This document shows positions 36,040-46,344 of a DNA stretch of 64,000 bases, in pieces. Source of the stretch: Rotaria sordida. Lineage: Eukaryota > Rotifera > Eurotatoria > Philodinida > Philodinidae. The position numbers and the translations under genes are program-made. The notes under the pieces are model-generated. The model made no database searches. It worked only from the letters and a program-made list of their open reading frames with translations, and was not told where the DNA came from. The number at the start of each line of letters is the position of its first letter. Positions within the stretch are counted from its first letter, which is position 1. The stretch is from positions 1 to 64,000 of the forward strand of contig CAJNOL010001452.1 in the NCBI GenBank assembly GCA_905250125.1, written 5' to 3'.

Positions 36040-39000
36040 AGACTAATTCAAAAACAAAAAAAAAACAAAAAATAAAAAGAAGTCAATGATACATGTTGGA
36101 TATGTATTTTTTTTTCTTTTTGTGTGCAATTTTCAACGTGTATTCATGCTCGCATGTTGTCTTTCTTTTGAATCTCGTCATCTATATATCTGTTAAAATA
36201 AACAATGAAATTATGACACTGTTTTTCTTTTTTCATTTATATATCATACAAATTGATTTGATTTTTTTTTTTTGGTCTGTTTATTGTTACATTTTATTCT
36301 ATATTAGTTTTCTGTTTGTATTACGCTTGTATTATTTGTTTTTTAAATAATTGTCGAATAATCAATTCTTGTTTATGTCATCGTTCTTTTGGTTGTTTTT
36401 TTTTTCTGTTTATATTGTATTTTTTTCCCTTTGAACTCATCGAGTTATTTTTGAGCGTGTAGTGCTTTTTTTTGATTAGCAGATCATACATTTGTACAGT
36501 TTGGTAGTCGTGTTTTTTTTTCTTTACGCATATACTTCTATTACCGTCTGAGACTTTTTTTGAACACAAAACAAATAAATGTTTTCTTTTTTCTAAGGTA
36601 TGGAGGAATGAAATATTGATATATATATATATATATACTCTTTGGAAAAGTTAAAGGCTATTGAAATCTATGTTGAATCCTTTTGATTATGATCTGTTTC
36701 ATTTCAACATTCCCTCCCCCTTCTCCCAAAAAAAAGTCAATTTTCGTCAGAAAGATCGAAATTTAGATGCATGTATGAGAAGATAGCCCGAGGCGTGATC
36801 TTTCATAAATGATGTTTTTTTATTTTGTATCTTGTTTTTTCAGAAAAAAAACCGGTTTATCTTTTCTCGGTTTATGCTTTTATGATCACGTATCTTACAA
36901 TTCTCGAAGGAGCTTCACTGTAGCTAATTACTTTTTTTTCTTGTTTTTGAATTAAGCTTTTTCATTATGATATAAAAGGAAGCACTTCTAAATAGATGAC
37001 CATTTTTCGAGTTATTGAACTTGTCATTCTTGTTCTCCACATAAAAAGTAAAAATTAAGAAAAAAAGACATTATGGTCTGACATGCTCTTTGTAATAAAA
37101 CTAGATGGCATTCGAGTTTCTATTTGGAACATTGAATATGAAACTCTTTTCTCCAAAAGTTAACCATGTTATACTAGAAACAGGGCTTCTTTTTTGTCGC
37201 TGTCAATCGGAAAAGTTACGTTTCAATCAATCACATGATCGAAGTCAGAAAGAAAATGTAATGTAGTCATTTCGAAATGCATTAGTAAGATAACTCTATG
37301 GCCGGATGGAAACATAGTTTCAAAAAATACATTCGATTGACCACTAGGTTCTCTCTATGATTATCTATCATCAGCTGTCGTAGCTATAAGCAAAGAGAGT
37401 TTCGACAAAATTTTGTTGCTGTCTTCGTTTTAATAATCTCAAAACTTGCAAAAAAAGACAAAGTCCACAAAAACTTGCCTTATTGAGTGGTTTTCTGTAA
37501 GAACATGGATACTATCGATTTAGTCGTGCGATTTTATTTTCGTATTAGAACTAGTATTTTCTGACTTTCATTTCTTGCGATCATCGCGACAGAAAATGAC
37601 AATTTTTGTTATCTACGTTGAAAAACAAGGAAGGAAAAAAAACCTTGTGAACAACTACATTCACTAGTTAGTCAATTCAACGTTTTATTTTCAACGAACT
37701 TTATTTTTCTCATAAACATTGATTTCAATCAATGTATAAAAGGTCACTCAAATATTTATCATCGTTATACTCAAGTATCGTTCGAACATATTGTTGATTA
37801 ACTAACAAATAAAATCTTTACTGGTTCTAACTAATTTTTTTGTACACTTAGTTTGACGAATAATGCTATGTTAATATTTGATGTAGCTGATGAACCAAGT
37901 TCAACTGGAAAAAAATTCCTTCATCACAAATTTCTTTAATATAGCATAAACTATTCATGATAAAATTTTATTTAAATTTGTTGGTCTTGAGAATTAAATA
38001 CCAACAACTGAATGCGATCCTAATATGAAAATAGTTGTACGAAATTATATTTTTAAAACATAACAAAATAATGGTCTTTGTCGAACTAATTATAGAATAT
38101 TGTTTTATTTTTCGAGTATCGAATTCATTGACTGAATATAATTCAACAAGAAAATAGTTTGGAAGGTCTGTTACTTGAAAAGATAAAATGAAGTTTATAA
38201 AAGATTTTATTTAAATGAATATTATTCCATATTAGATATTATTGTTTAAATTCTGTCATGAAAATACTCTTGATTTATTTGTTCAAAAAAAATGTATGAA
38301 AACTCATAAAAATCTTCATTGTATACCCACATCCAAATCGAAAGTCGTATTTTTTATTGAAAAAAAAATGTTCAACACCTCTTAACTTTTAAAAAATTGT
38401 ATATGCACCCTTTTAGCTCTCAAAAATTTCCTTCCACGTCTCCTCTTACTTTGCTCTTCACCACATCCCTGAAAATATTTCATACGTTTCTCTCAGATCA
38501 CTGTCATTTAATTTTAACTTTTGTTTTTTTCTTATTTATATAATGATATGATTCAAAGTTTACAAGCTTTATTCTTAACTTTTACTCATTTTACACTGTT
38601 ATACAATAACCAATAACGTGTAAACTTGAGTTTACACTTATCATATTATGTGATTTAATATTTCTTTATTATAGTCAACATAAAAGAACAAAGCAATTGA
38701 AACATGAGACAAGAATTCTTATCGTACTTCTGTTCTTGATCTAGAGATTTACTCACTCTTGTATTTTGCATTATTGACTCAACAAACTGTAAATCATATT
38801 CGTTGTGTTATAATTTTTGCAAATCTTTCTATTTCATAGTCGATTCATTACTTAGATATGTTCAAGAGAAAGATCGGATATATACCGTATATGAGTCGAT
38901 TTCTTGAATTTTGTTTTATAATTTTTCATACATTGACACGAATATCAAAATAATTTTAGTTGATTTATCAACTATGATTGTTCTGCAAGTAAATCATAGG

Positions 39001-39083
39001 ATACGTTTCCTTCTTTATGTATTTCCAGTGTTATCATAACTTTATTTTCTGTTGTGTTGTTTTTGTTTTACTTATAATTTTAT
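36040..39083. other. Gene-poor region downstream of PBX
   Basis: 36040-36600 is T-rich and probably PBX 3' UTR. About 37200-37620 is a diverged copy of 58790-59210 (shared blocks AATCTCAAAACTTG and AAGTCCACAAA). The rest shows nothing recognisable. Confidence 0.5.
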
Positions 39084-39444
39084 TTACTTTATTATTTGCT
39101 TTAATAACGAACAAAAGATGTCATTATTTGAATTAATGCAACACAACAAAAAACAATTAGGCAGCTGCTTTTCATAGATAAAATTTGTTATTCTAATCAT
39201 TAAATTAGCAAAATCAACACAATCTACAATCAAACGCAATGCAAATGTAATAATATTGTTGAGAAGTAATTGATCAATATTAATAAAACAAGTACCAACA
39301 ATTATACTAATATCCAAATCAATAACATTATCTTGAAAAATATGTCTATTTCAAATACGAAATTATTAAGAAGCCAGAATATGTATTAACAATAACATAG
39401 TCTTTCAATTCATGACAAAAGTCTTTATAATATTCGACTTCCAT
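39084..39444 (-). pseudogene. Decayed mscL copy A
   Basis: A relic of MscL upstream-type sequence lying next to the intact gene at 40.6 kb. From the ATG at 39444 it reads MEVEYYKDFCHELKD. Where the intact genes have the GT donor, this copy has CT (GACTATG against GAGTATG), then a 55-nt intron-like stretch, then VIDLDISIIVGT, LLLNNIITFALRLIVDCVDFAN and LMIRITNFIYEKQ, aligning to VLDLAIGIVIGT, IITPPLGLLLGGVDFAN and LTIKMKNFVYTNQ. The conserved PPLGLLLGG loop is destroyed and the second transmembrane segment is not recognisable. The shared Cys/Lys start and position-by-position match show common ancestry with the intact gene. Almost certainly non-functional. Confidence 0.8.
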
Positions 39445-40563
39445 GTACTCTATTCTTTCAATTAAACATGTATGAAAATAGTTCAAGATACTTTTCCATG
39501 AAATACAAATATAAATATTTACAATATGATTATTGATAAATAAACAATAAGAGGAAGGGGCTTAACTACAATCTATAATGCAAAAATTGATATTTATTCC
39601 TTGTGTTCATAGATAACATTAATTAAATTATATATAAAAATTCTAATCATATCATCTCGTCTTATGTTGGTTCATAGCAATAGATGATATATTATCCTTA
39701 TTATTCAGATGTATTCTAATAGTGAATGAAGAAAAAATATATTAATTAATCTCTGTAGAACTTGCAAAGTTAAATCAGCTGAATATATGCATTCGTTAGT
39801 AAATAAAAACCCTAGAGTGAATAAAATCTTACTTTCATCAACAAAGTTTCAATGGGATATTTGATTTAAACTTTGATAAAATTCTATTTGACTAAAATCA
39901 CAGTTATAATCTGAGAGATGTACGACAAAAAGCAATTTGTTTTATATTGTATTATTCATCCAGATTGATAAAATTCACTCGTTTTTCATTCTTTAATGCT
40001 GTTGATTCATATCATAAAGATCATTTGTATTGGGATCTTATTGTACCTTGTTATTATTAAGTTTATGGTCATCTCTCAAGACAATATTACAGCATTCAAT
40101 GTAAGCATCATACGTGAGAGATAATGGGTTGCAGTGTAAAGGAGTATATAGATAGACAGAGTGGGGAAAAAGATATTCTTCTTGGGATTCCAACCATACA
40201 TCTTCTGCTATTCAAATAGATGTTCCCTAAACCAATTAGACTAGGAAAAACATCTTAATCTTCGTTTGGCGTCGGAGTGTATCATCACTGACGCTAATAT
40301 TCAAGCATCTGAAATATTTTTTCGACATAACATATTCAACTAGATCTACTTGTTTTTCATAATTATCAATAGAGTGATTTATACATTTTTACAGAAAAAC
40401 TTTTATCCATTCGTTTATTCATATCTTACCAAAAATCAAACTTTATTTACAGAAACAGCAGTGAAAAGTCAAGCTCATTCAAATTGATGATATACACATA
40501 TATACATTCAAGTTTTTTGAAAAAGAATCATAAAAACGAATATGAAAAAATATTATGGACTAA
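39445..40563. other. Spacer between decayed and intact mscL, copy 1
   Basis: Duplicated sequence: 39450-40080 matches 60007-60575, and 40310-40563 matches 61220-61458. About 40095-40305 is present only here, replaced in the second copy by a few bases. No gene. Confidence 0.65.
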
Positions 40564-41097
40564 TTATACTTGAACATGTGTTAATGCCATAGACGATTTG
40601 CCAGCTAGTAGATCTCGAATTTCACGTAATACTTTAACTTCTTCAGTTATTTCAGTATTCGCATCTGTTTTCTTTTTTTCTTTCTTTTTAGCTGCTATTT
40701 TATATAGTTGATTTACCGCTTTAATAATACAGAAAAGTGCCATGGCTATAATGAATAAAGTAAGACATGATTGAATAAATTTTCCATAACGAATAACAAC
40801 TGATGGTTGATTTGTATAAACAAAATTTTTCATTTTAATTGTTAAATTAGCAAAATCAACACCACCCAACAGTAAACCTAATGGAGGCGTAATAATATCA
40901 TCAACAAATGATTGAACAACATTAGTAAATGCAGTTCCAATAACAATACCAATAGCTAAATCCAATACACTACCTCGAGTGACAAATCTATACATATAAA
41001 AAGAATTAAACACTGAAAACATCAAGTATTCGAATGCATACTCTTTAAATTCTTTACAAAAGTTACAACAACATCGTGTCACGTGTGACACTTCCAT
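40564..41097 (-). CDS. mscL: MscL large-conductance mechanosensitive channel, copy 1
   Basis: Tension-gated emergency-release channel, a homopentamer with two transmembrane helices per subunit, typical of bacteria. Proposed exons 41042-41097 and 40564-40987, split by a 54-nt GT-AG intron (40988-41041); the spliced protein has 159 residues. Splicing gives KEFKEFVTRGSVLDLAIG, collinear with bacterial KEFREFAMRGNVVDLAVG. Unspliced, the intron adds 18 residues without a stop. Further motifs: IVIGTAFTNVV, DDIITPPLGLLLGGVDFANL (the family signature), periplasmic-type loop, VVIRYGKFIQSCLTLFIIAMALF (TM2), a Lys-rich cluster and the C-terminal EEVKVLREIRDLLAGK helix. The N terminus has a Cys cluster (RCCCNFC) not found in bacterial MscL. 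The intron and flanking eukaryotic repeats argue against contamination; bacterial origin by transfer is inferred. Confidence 0.93.
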   Translation of the reverse strand: MEVSHVTRCCCNFCKEFKEYAFEYLMFSVFNSFYMYRFVTRGSVLDLAIGIVIGTAFTNVVQSFVDDIITPPLGLLLGGVDFANLTIKMKNFVYTNQPSVVIRYGKFIQSCLTLFIIAMALFCIIKAVNQLYKIAAKKKEKKKTDANTEITEEVKVLREIRDLLAGKSSMALTHVQV

Positions 41098-41941
41098 GTA
41101 AAGAAATTGTTTCTTTTATGAGATTTTGTTTGACAGCGTGGAGAAACAGCAACTAATGAGACACAACTCGTTTGATGAATTAGGCCATACAAATAGCAGA
41201 GAACAGATATAAAAAAAATAGCTAGAGAGTTTCAGGATTTCCCTGAGCAGAATTCTTTTTGTTACATCCTATAACATTTTTTGTTCTTTCTATTTAAAAA
41301 CATGCTAAGAAAGAATAGAAAGTAGAACGATTAATCTCTATAGAACTACGAGTGATATAGTAATAGACAAAGGATAATTGTTTTTCTTTATTCTTTTATA
41401 TAATATTTCATATTTTTTCGGAATAATCATTGAAATCTTACCCTAGAAACACTTTCGTCTAAATGTACTAAGCTCTGTTTATCTTATTTATGCACGTAGC
41501 GAAGATAATTACGGACTAAGATAACAACAAAATAATGGAAAAATACTTGCCACATTTTATAGTTAAAGTACAAATGCAATTTTCTGTTTCTTTATACTTT
41601 TACAGATATGTTTGGATTACATGTACACAGAGATAAATCGTATACTTTCATATGTTATAATAAACATTTTTTGAATATCAAAACAAAATTAAATATGATA
41701 ATTTACTTTAATTTTTTTAGTTTATCGAGAATAAAATTTAGATTCCTATTTTGTATTTTATCAAATATACTTAGGATCAGAGAAAAGTCCTCATAACAAT
41801 TCTGTGTTGATGGCAGAGACTGTCACAGGACAGGACAGGGCACTCTTAAGACATGTAAACTGAGGTCGACTACGGAATGGTTTGATAACATAACGAAAAA
41901 ATGTTGATCGTGTTTATATTCAGTGCTCATACCTTTATTCC
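41098..41941. other. 5' flank of mscL copy 1
   Basis: Closely matches 61981-62660 upstream of copy 2, so the promoter was duplicated with the gene. A small plus-strand frame here (HVHRDKSYTFICYNKHF) recurs in copy 2 only because the DNA is duplicated. Confidence 0.6.
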
Positions 41942-42940
41942 TATAATTTCAAAAGTCTTCTTCTTTCTTAGAAAAATTGTTCGTTTTCCCCTATAGTACA
42001 TGCAAAAGTACTCAAACTTTGGTATCTTACACCTTGTAAGTAGGCAAATGTTGCCACAAAGTTTCATGTCGCTATCCCTCATTATAAGAGAGATATATAG
42101 GCTAACACTCCAGAAATCTTATTTTCTCCATATTCCCAAAATTAAGGTTGCCGCATAATATATGGGCCACTTTTGCATTTCATTTTTCCACCACTTGATA
42201 TGCTCTATTAAGAAAACAAAATATACCACAAGATGCAGCGTGAAAAACTCTTCAATCTACACAGTAAAGCATATTTTAATTATATACTTTTTGGTTTCAA
42301 GAAAAAGTAAAACTCAATGCAATCAATTTTCGCCGCCATAAAAAAAATCATTTTTTTCTACACAAACGAAAAATTTGTTTGTTTTTAACCTTTTTTGCCA
42401 TCTAATACATTTTATTAAGAAAAAGCAAAATATATCACAAAATACAACATCAACAGTTCTACAATTTACTAAGAAAAGCTTGCTTTTATTGTGTACTTTT
42501 TGTTTGCAAACAAAAGCAAAACTTTGCGCGATCAGTTTTTACAATGGCAAACATTAATCGTACAGAGTTTTATTTTTTTTTTCGAAAATAAAAATTACAT
42601 AAATAAAATACGCTTTATTGTGTAGATTGTAGAGCTTTTCACGCTGCATCTTGTAGTATATTTTGTTTTCTTAATAGAGCATATCAAGTGGTAGAAAAAT
42701 GAAATACAAAAGTGGCCTATTTATTATGCGTCAACTATTATTTCTGGAATATAAAGAAAATAAGATTTCTAGAACGTTAGCCTATATATCTTCCTTATAA
42801 TAAGGGATAGAGACATGAAATTTTGTGGCAATATTCGCCTACTTACAAGATATAAGGTACCAAAGTTTGAGTACTGTTATATATATTATAAGGGAGAACG
42901 AACAATGTTTCTAAGAAAGGAGAAGACTTTTGAATCACCC
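41942..42940. mobile_element. Foldback element of about 1 kb (cluster member 1)
   Basis: Inverted-repeat arms of about 300 bp: the left contains TCAAAAGTCTTCTTCTTTCT and GTAAGTAGGCAAATGTTGCC, and the right contains their reverse complements (GGCAATATTCGCCTACTTAC; AAGGAGAAGACTTTTGAATC). The centre (about 42300-42560) holds ATTAAGAAAAAGCAAAATAT and a GCGCGATCAGTTTTTACAAT block that recurs inverted at 44760-45060. No coding frame. Confidence 0.75.
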
Positions 42941-43071
42941 TCTATATGGTTGATTAGATGAAGAATGTACTGATTGACTTTCTAATAGATTTGGTGTGTT
43001 ATTTGAGGTTATGGAAAAAACGGTGGTGAAGTTATCGATGGTGGAATAGCAGCCATCGGCAATCGAGATAT

Positions 43072-43668
43072 ACAGAGTGTGTAAAAATGTTTTTCCAGAG
43101 GGGCAATGCTAGGATTTTAAATAGAGTCGATAGCAAATTTTATACCAAGTGAAAGGGCATCAAAAATGAGATTTATCAGTATTAGATAGTAACGGTTCTG
43201 TCAATCTTTTTATACCAAAGATAACAAATTTCTAGGAATTTTCGCTACTTTAGTATAAAAAAATTTCTTCCATAAGGCAGTTCAAAAACTAAATTTGATT
43301 TAAAATAATGGTTTTCTACGAAATAATGCGGAAAAATTCTAGAAATTTGTTACGTTTGATATAAAAAGATTGACAAAACCCTGACTATTTAATACTGATA
43401 AATCCCATTTTTGATGCCCTTTTATTTGATATAAAATTTGTCATTGACTTTATTTAAAATCACACCATTATTCCTGTAGAAAACCACTTTTATGCACCTT
43501 GTTTCTAAAGATTTATTATTTTTGATATAAGAAGTTTTGTAGAACCCTTACCATTTAATACTGATAAATCCCATTTTTGACGCGCTTTGATTTAGTATAA
43601 AATTTGCTATTGACTCTATTTAAAATCACAGCATTACTCCCTTGGAAAAACATTTTTACACACTCTGT
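43072..43668. mobile_element. Foldback element with ACAGAGTGTG termini (cluster member 2)
   Basis: The ends are inverted repeats (ACAGAGTGTGTAAAAATGTT at 43072 and its exact reverse complement at the right end). Inner blocks such as ATCAAAAATGAGATTTATCA recur as reverse complements twice, near 43400 and 43560, so part of one arm is duplicated. No coding frame. Confidence 0.75.
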
Positions 43669-44759
43669 GCTATTCTGATTTTCCAGGGCTCTCGGGCTTG
43701 AAATATAGAATGATGTGAATCTGCATTTTTATAGTAGCTATAATTCTGAAAATTTCATGGTAGATAAGACCATAGGTAAGCAGTTTATGGTATAATTTTG
43801 AAGTCGAAAAATTGAACTTAACACGAGGTTCGAGTCATAAAGTGGTGAGGTTGTGATGTGTTAGTTCCATCGTTCGACAGATTATTTCAGAACTTAATAA
43901 TGATACATTCATTTGCCATGAAAATTTTACTGTAGAGATAGGAAGAGTCAGGCTTTCCAACTGTGGATCGAACACTGTTGTATCTTCTTCCTAGGTCGAG
44001 ATAATACGATAGGAAAATATCGTTGATGGTAGCCTTCAATTTCAGTCTAGGTAAAGGTTTAGAGCTCAAGCTTTCGTCTACGATCAGAACTCGTTAAGTT
44101 TTTATTATTAAACTATTAGATATAATAGAAATACTATTGAATATAATAACAAGAAGTATTTTACACAACTCACAAACTAATAAATATAATGCTTCAATTA
44201 AATTTGCTTGAACTCCCTTATATGATCGCCCTATTATACTGAACGATTTTCGTCTATTTCGACAGTGTCCGCATTAGATAGGTTTTACTGTATGTCTAAC
44301 TTTAGAAATGACATATATTAACAATGAACCAATGGCATAAATAAAAACTGGTCGGCAAAAGAACATCGTCCCATAGTCATAAACTAATCGACTCCTAGTC
44401 ATGACATATTTAGATATGTTTTTCTAGAACTCAGAATATTTAATTTCACTGTTATTGAAAAGTTTCTATTACATCCCATGATAAATCAAAAAAAACGTTT
44501 TGAGAACAACACATGTTATCACATATGTCAAGATCTAGACACAGATATTAAGATTGATATTTATAAGATCAGTTCAAAGAATATTTATCAGGTGTATTGT
44601 TCTGCTTTAAAATATTTTGTTTAACCTATTCAAAATATAACCTTATAAAAAAAGAATGATGTAACACGATGTATTGATCGATAATGTTAGCTGGATATTT
44701 TTTGTTGAGTTTTTTATCTGTACATTCTTGTTTTGCCGATTTAATGATAAGAAAAGAAA
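43669..44759. other. Spacer within the repeat cluster
   Basis: About 1.1 kb of AT-rich DNA between foldback elements. No gene or clear structure seen. Confidence 0.45.
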
Positions 44760-46344
44760 GACAACGTTTGAAAAAAAAAGGAAAATTCTGTACGATTAAT
44801 TTTTGCCATTGTAAAAACTGATCGCGCAAAGTTTTGCTTGTTTTTGCAAACAAAAAATACACAATAAAAATAAGCTTTTCTTAGTAAATTGTAGATCTGT
44901 TGATGCTGTATCTTGTGATATATTTTGCTTTTTCTTAATAAAATGTATTATATAGCAAAAAGGTGAAAAAACAACAAATTTTTCGTTCGTGTAGAAAAAA
45001 AAAAGATTTTTTTTACTAGCGTTTTACTTTTTTTGAAACCAATAAGTATATACTTAAAATATGCTTTACTGTGTAGATTGTAGAGCGTATGAAGTGGTGG
45101 AAAAATGAAATGCAAAAGTGGTCCATTTACTTAGGGATATCCAAAAGTAGTGGCGCGATTACCAAATTTCTTTATAGAAAGGTTGAAAAAATTTTCTTTC
45201 TTTATGAAATGATAGAGCATCTTTCGCTCTATTTTTCTATGCTATTTGATCACTATTCAAGTGATATCATAATAATAAAATTTCTGTAAAAACTGTTTTT
45301 TGTTGAAAACTAGCTGATGGCATTCGATCATAATGGGTGGAACATTTTTGTATTTCATTTTATTATCATTTAATAGGTTGTATTAAAAGAAATGAAATAT
45401 ACCATAAGATGCAGCGTGAAAAGCTCTACAATTCGTAAAGGACGGCTTATTTTATAGTTGCTCGTTTTATTGTCAAAATGGACGAAATTCTGAGCGACAA
45501 AATTTCGCCATTGCGAAGACGAGATACCTTTTTTTGGTAACAGACGAAATCGTTTTTTCTTATCACATCTTTTTATTATCCGATCTACTGTATTAATAAA
45601 AAACAAAATACACTACAAGACGCAGCGCGAAGGGCTCTACAATTTACAAAGAATCATTACAAAAAGATGCGATAGAAGAAAAAAAAAGAATGTATCTTTT
45701 ACCAAAAAACAATCCCGTTTTTGCAACGTCAAAATTCGGTCGCTCAGACTTTCTTCCATTTTGACAATAAAAAGAGCAACTATAAAATAAGCCGTCCTTT
45801 ACGAATTGTAGAGCTTTTCACGCTGCATCTTATGGTATATTTCGTTTTTTTAAATACAACCTATTAAATGATAATAAAATGAAAAGCAAAAGTGCCCCAT
45901 TCTTTCATGTCACACCCATCATGATCCAAATGCCACCAGCTAGTTTTCAACAAAAAACAGTTTTTACCGAAATTTTATTATTATGATATCACTTGAATAG
46001 GGATCAAATAGCATAGAAAAATAGAGCGAAAGATGCTCTATCATTTCATAAAGAAAGAAAATTTTTTCAACTTTTCTGTAAAGAAATTTGGTAATCGCGC
46101 CACTACTTTCGGATCCCCCTAAGTGTTATGCGCCAACCATTATTTTTGGAATATGGAGAAAATAAGATTTCTGGAATGTTAGCCTATATACATCCCTTAT
46201 AATAAGGGATATAGACATGAAAATTTGTGGCAATATTCGCCTACTTACAAGATATAAGATATCAAAGTTTGAGTATTTTTGGATGTACTATAAGGGAGAA
46301 CGAACAATGTTTCTAAGAAAGGAGAAGACTTTTGAGTCACCCTT
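44760..46344. mobile_element. Composite foldback element (cluster member 3)
   Basis: 44760-45128 is the reverse complement of the centre and left arm of the 41.9-42.9 kb element, and 46125-46344 continues as its right arm (TTATTTTTGGAATATGGAGA, then AAGGAGAAGACTTTTGAGTC). The two parts are split by a separate palindrome (45129-46124), listed on its own. The outer element is therefore a half-copy of member 1 interrupted by another insertion. Confidence 0.7.
45129..46124. mobile_element. Nested foldback inside member 3
   Basis: About 1 kb, palindromic: the left begins ACTTAGGGATATCC and the right ends GGATCCCCCTAAGT. Within it, GTAGTGGCGCGATTACCAAA (about 45148) faces TTTGGTAATCGCGCCACTAC (about 46090). 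Arms pair inward to about 45600 through blocks such as AAAGGACGGCTTATTTTATA. It interrupts the outer element cleanly between two conserved blocks. No protein. Confidence 0.75.

Noticed and set aside
36093..36350. 85-residue hydrophobic frame downstream of PBX
   Set aside because: Phe/Leu/Tyr-rich because the DNA is T-rich 3' UTR; no start context or homology.
40564..41097. mscL as bacterial contamination of the assembly
   Set aside because: The gene appears intron-bearing, is duplicated with its flanks, has decayed relatives beside it, and lies among AT-rich eukaryotic foldback repeats and animal-type genes.
41608..41796. Frame shared with 62489-62680 (HVHRDKSYTFICYNKHF)
   Set aside because: Kept in both places because the DNA is duplicated; the C-terminal parts diverge and there is no sign of coding constraint.
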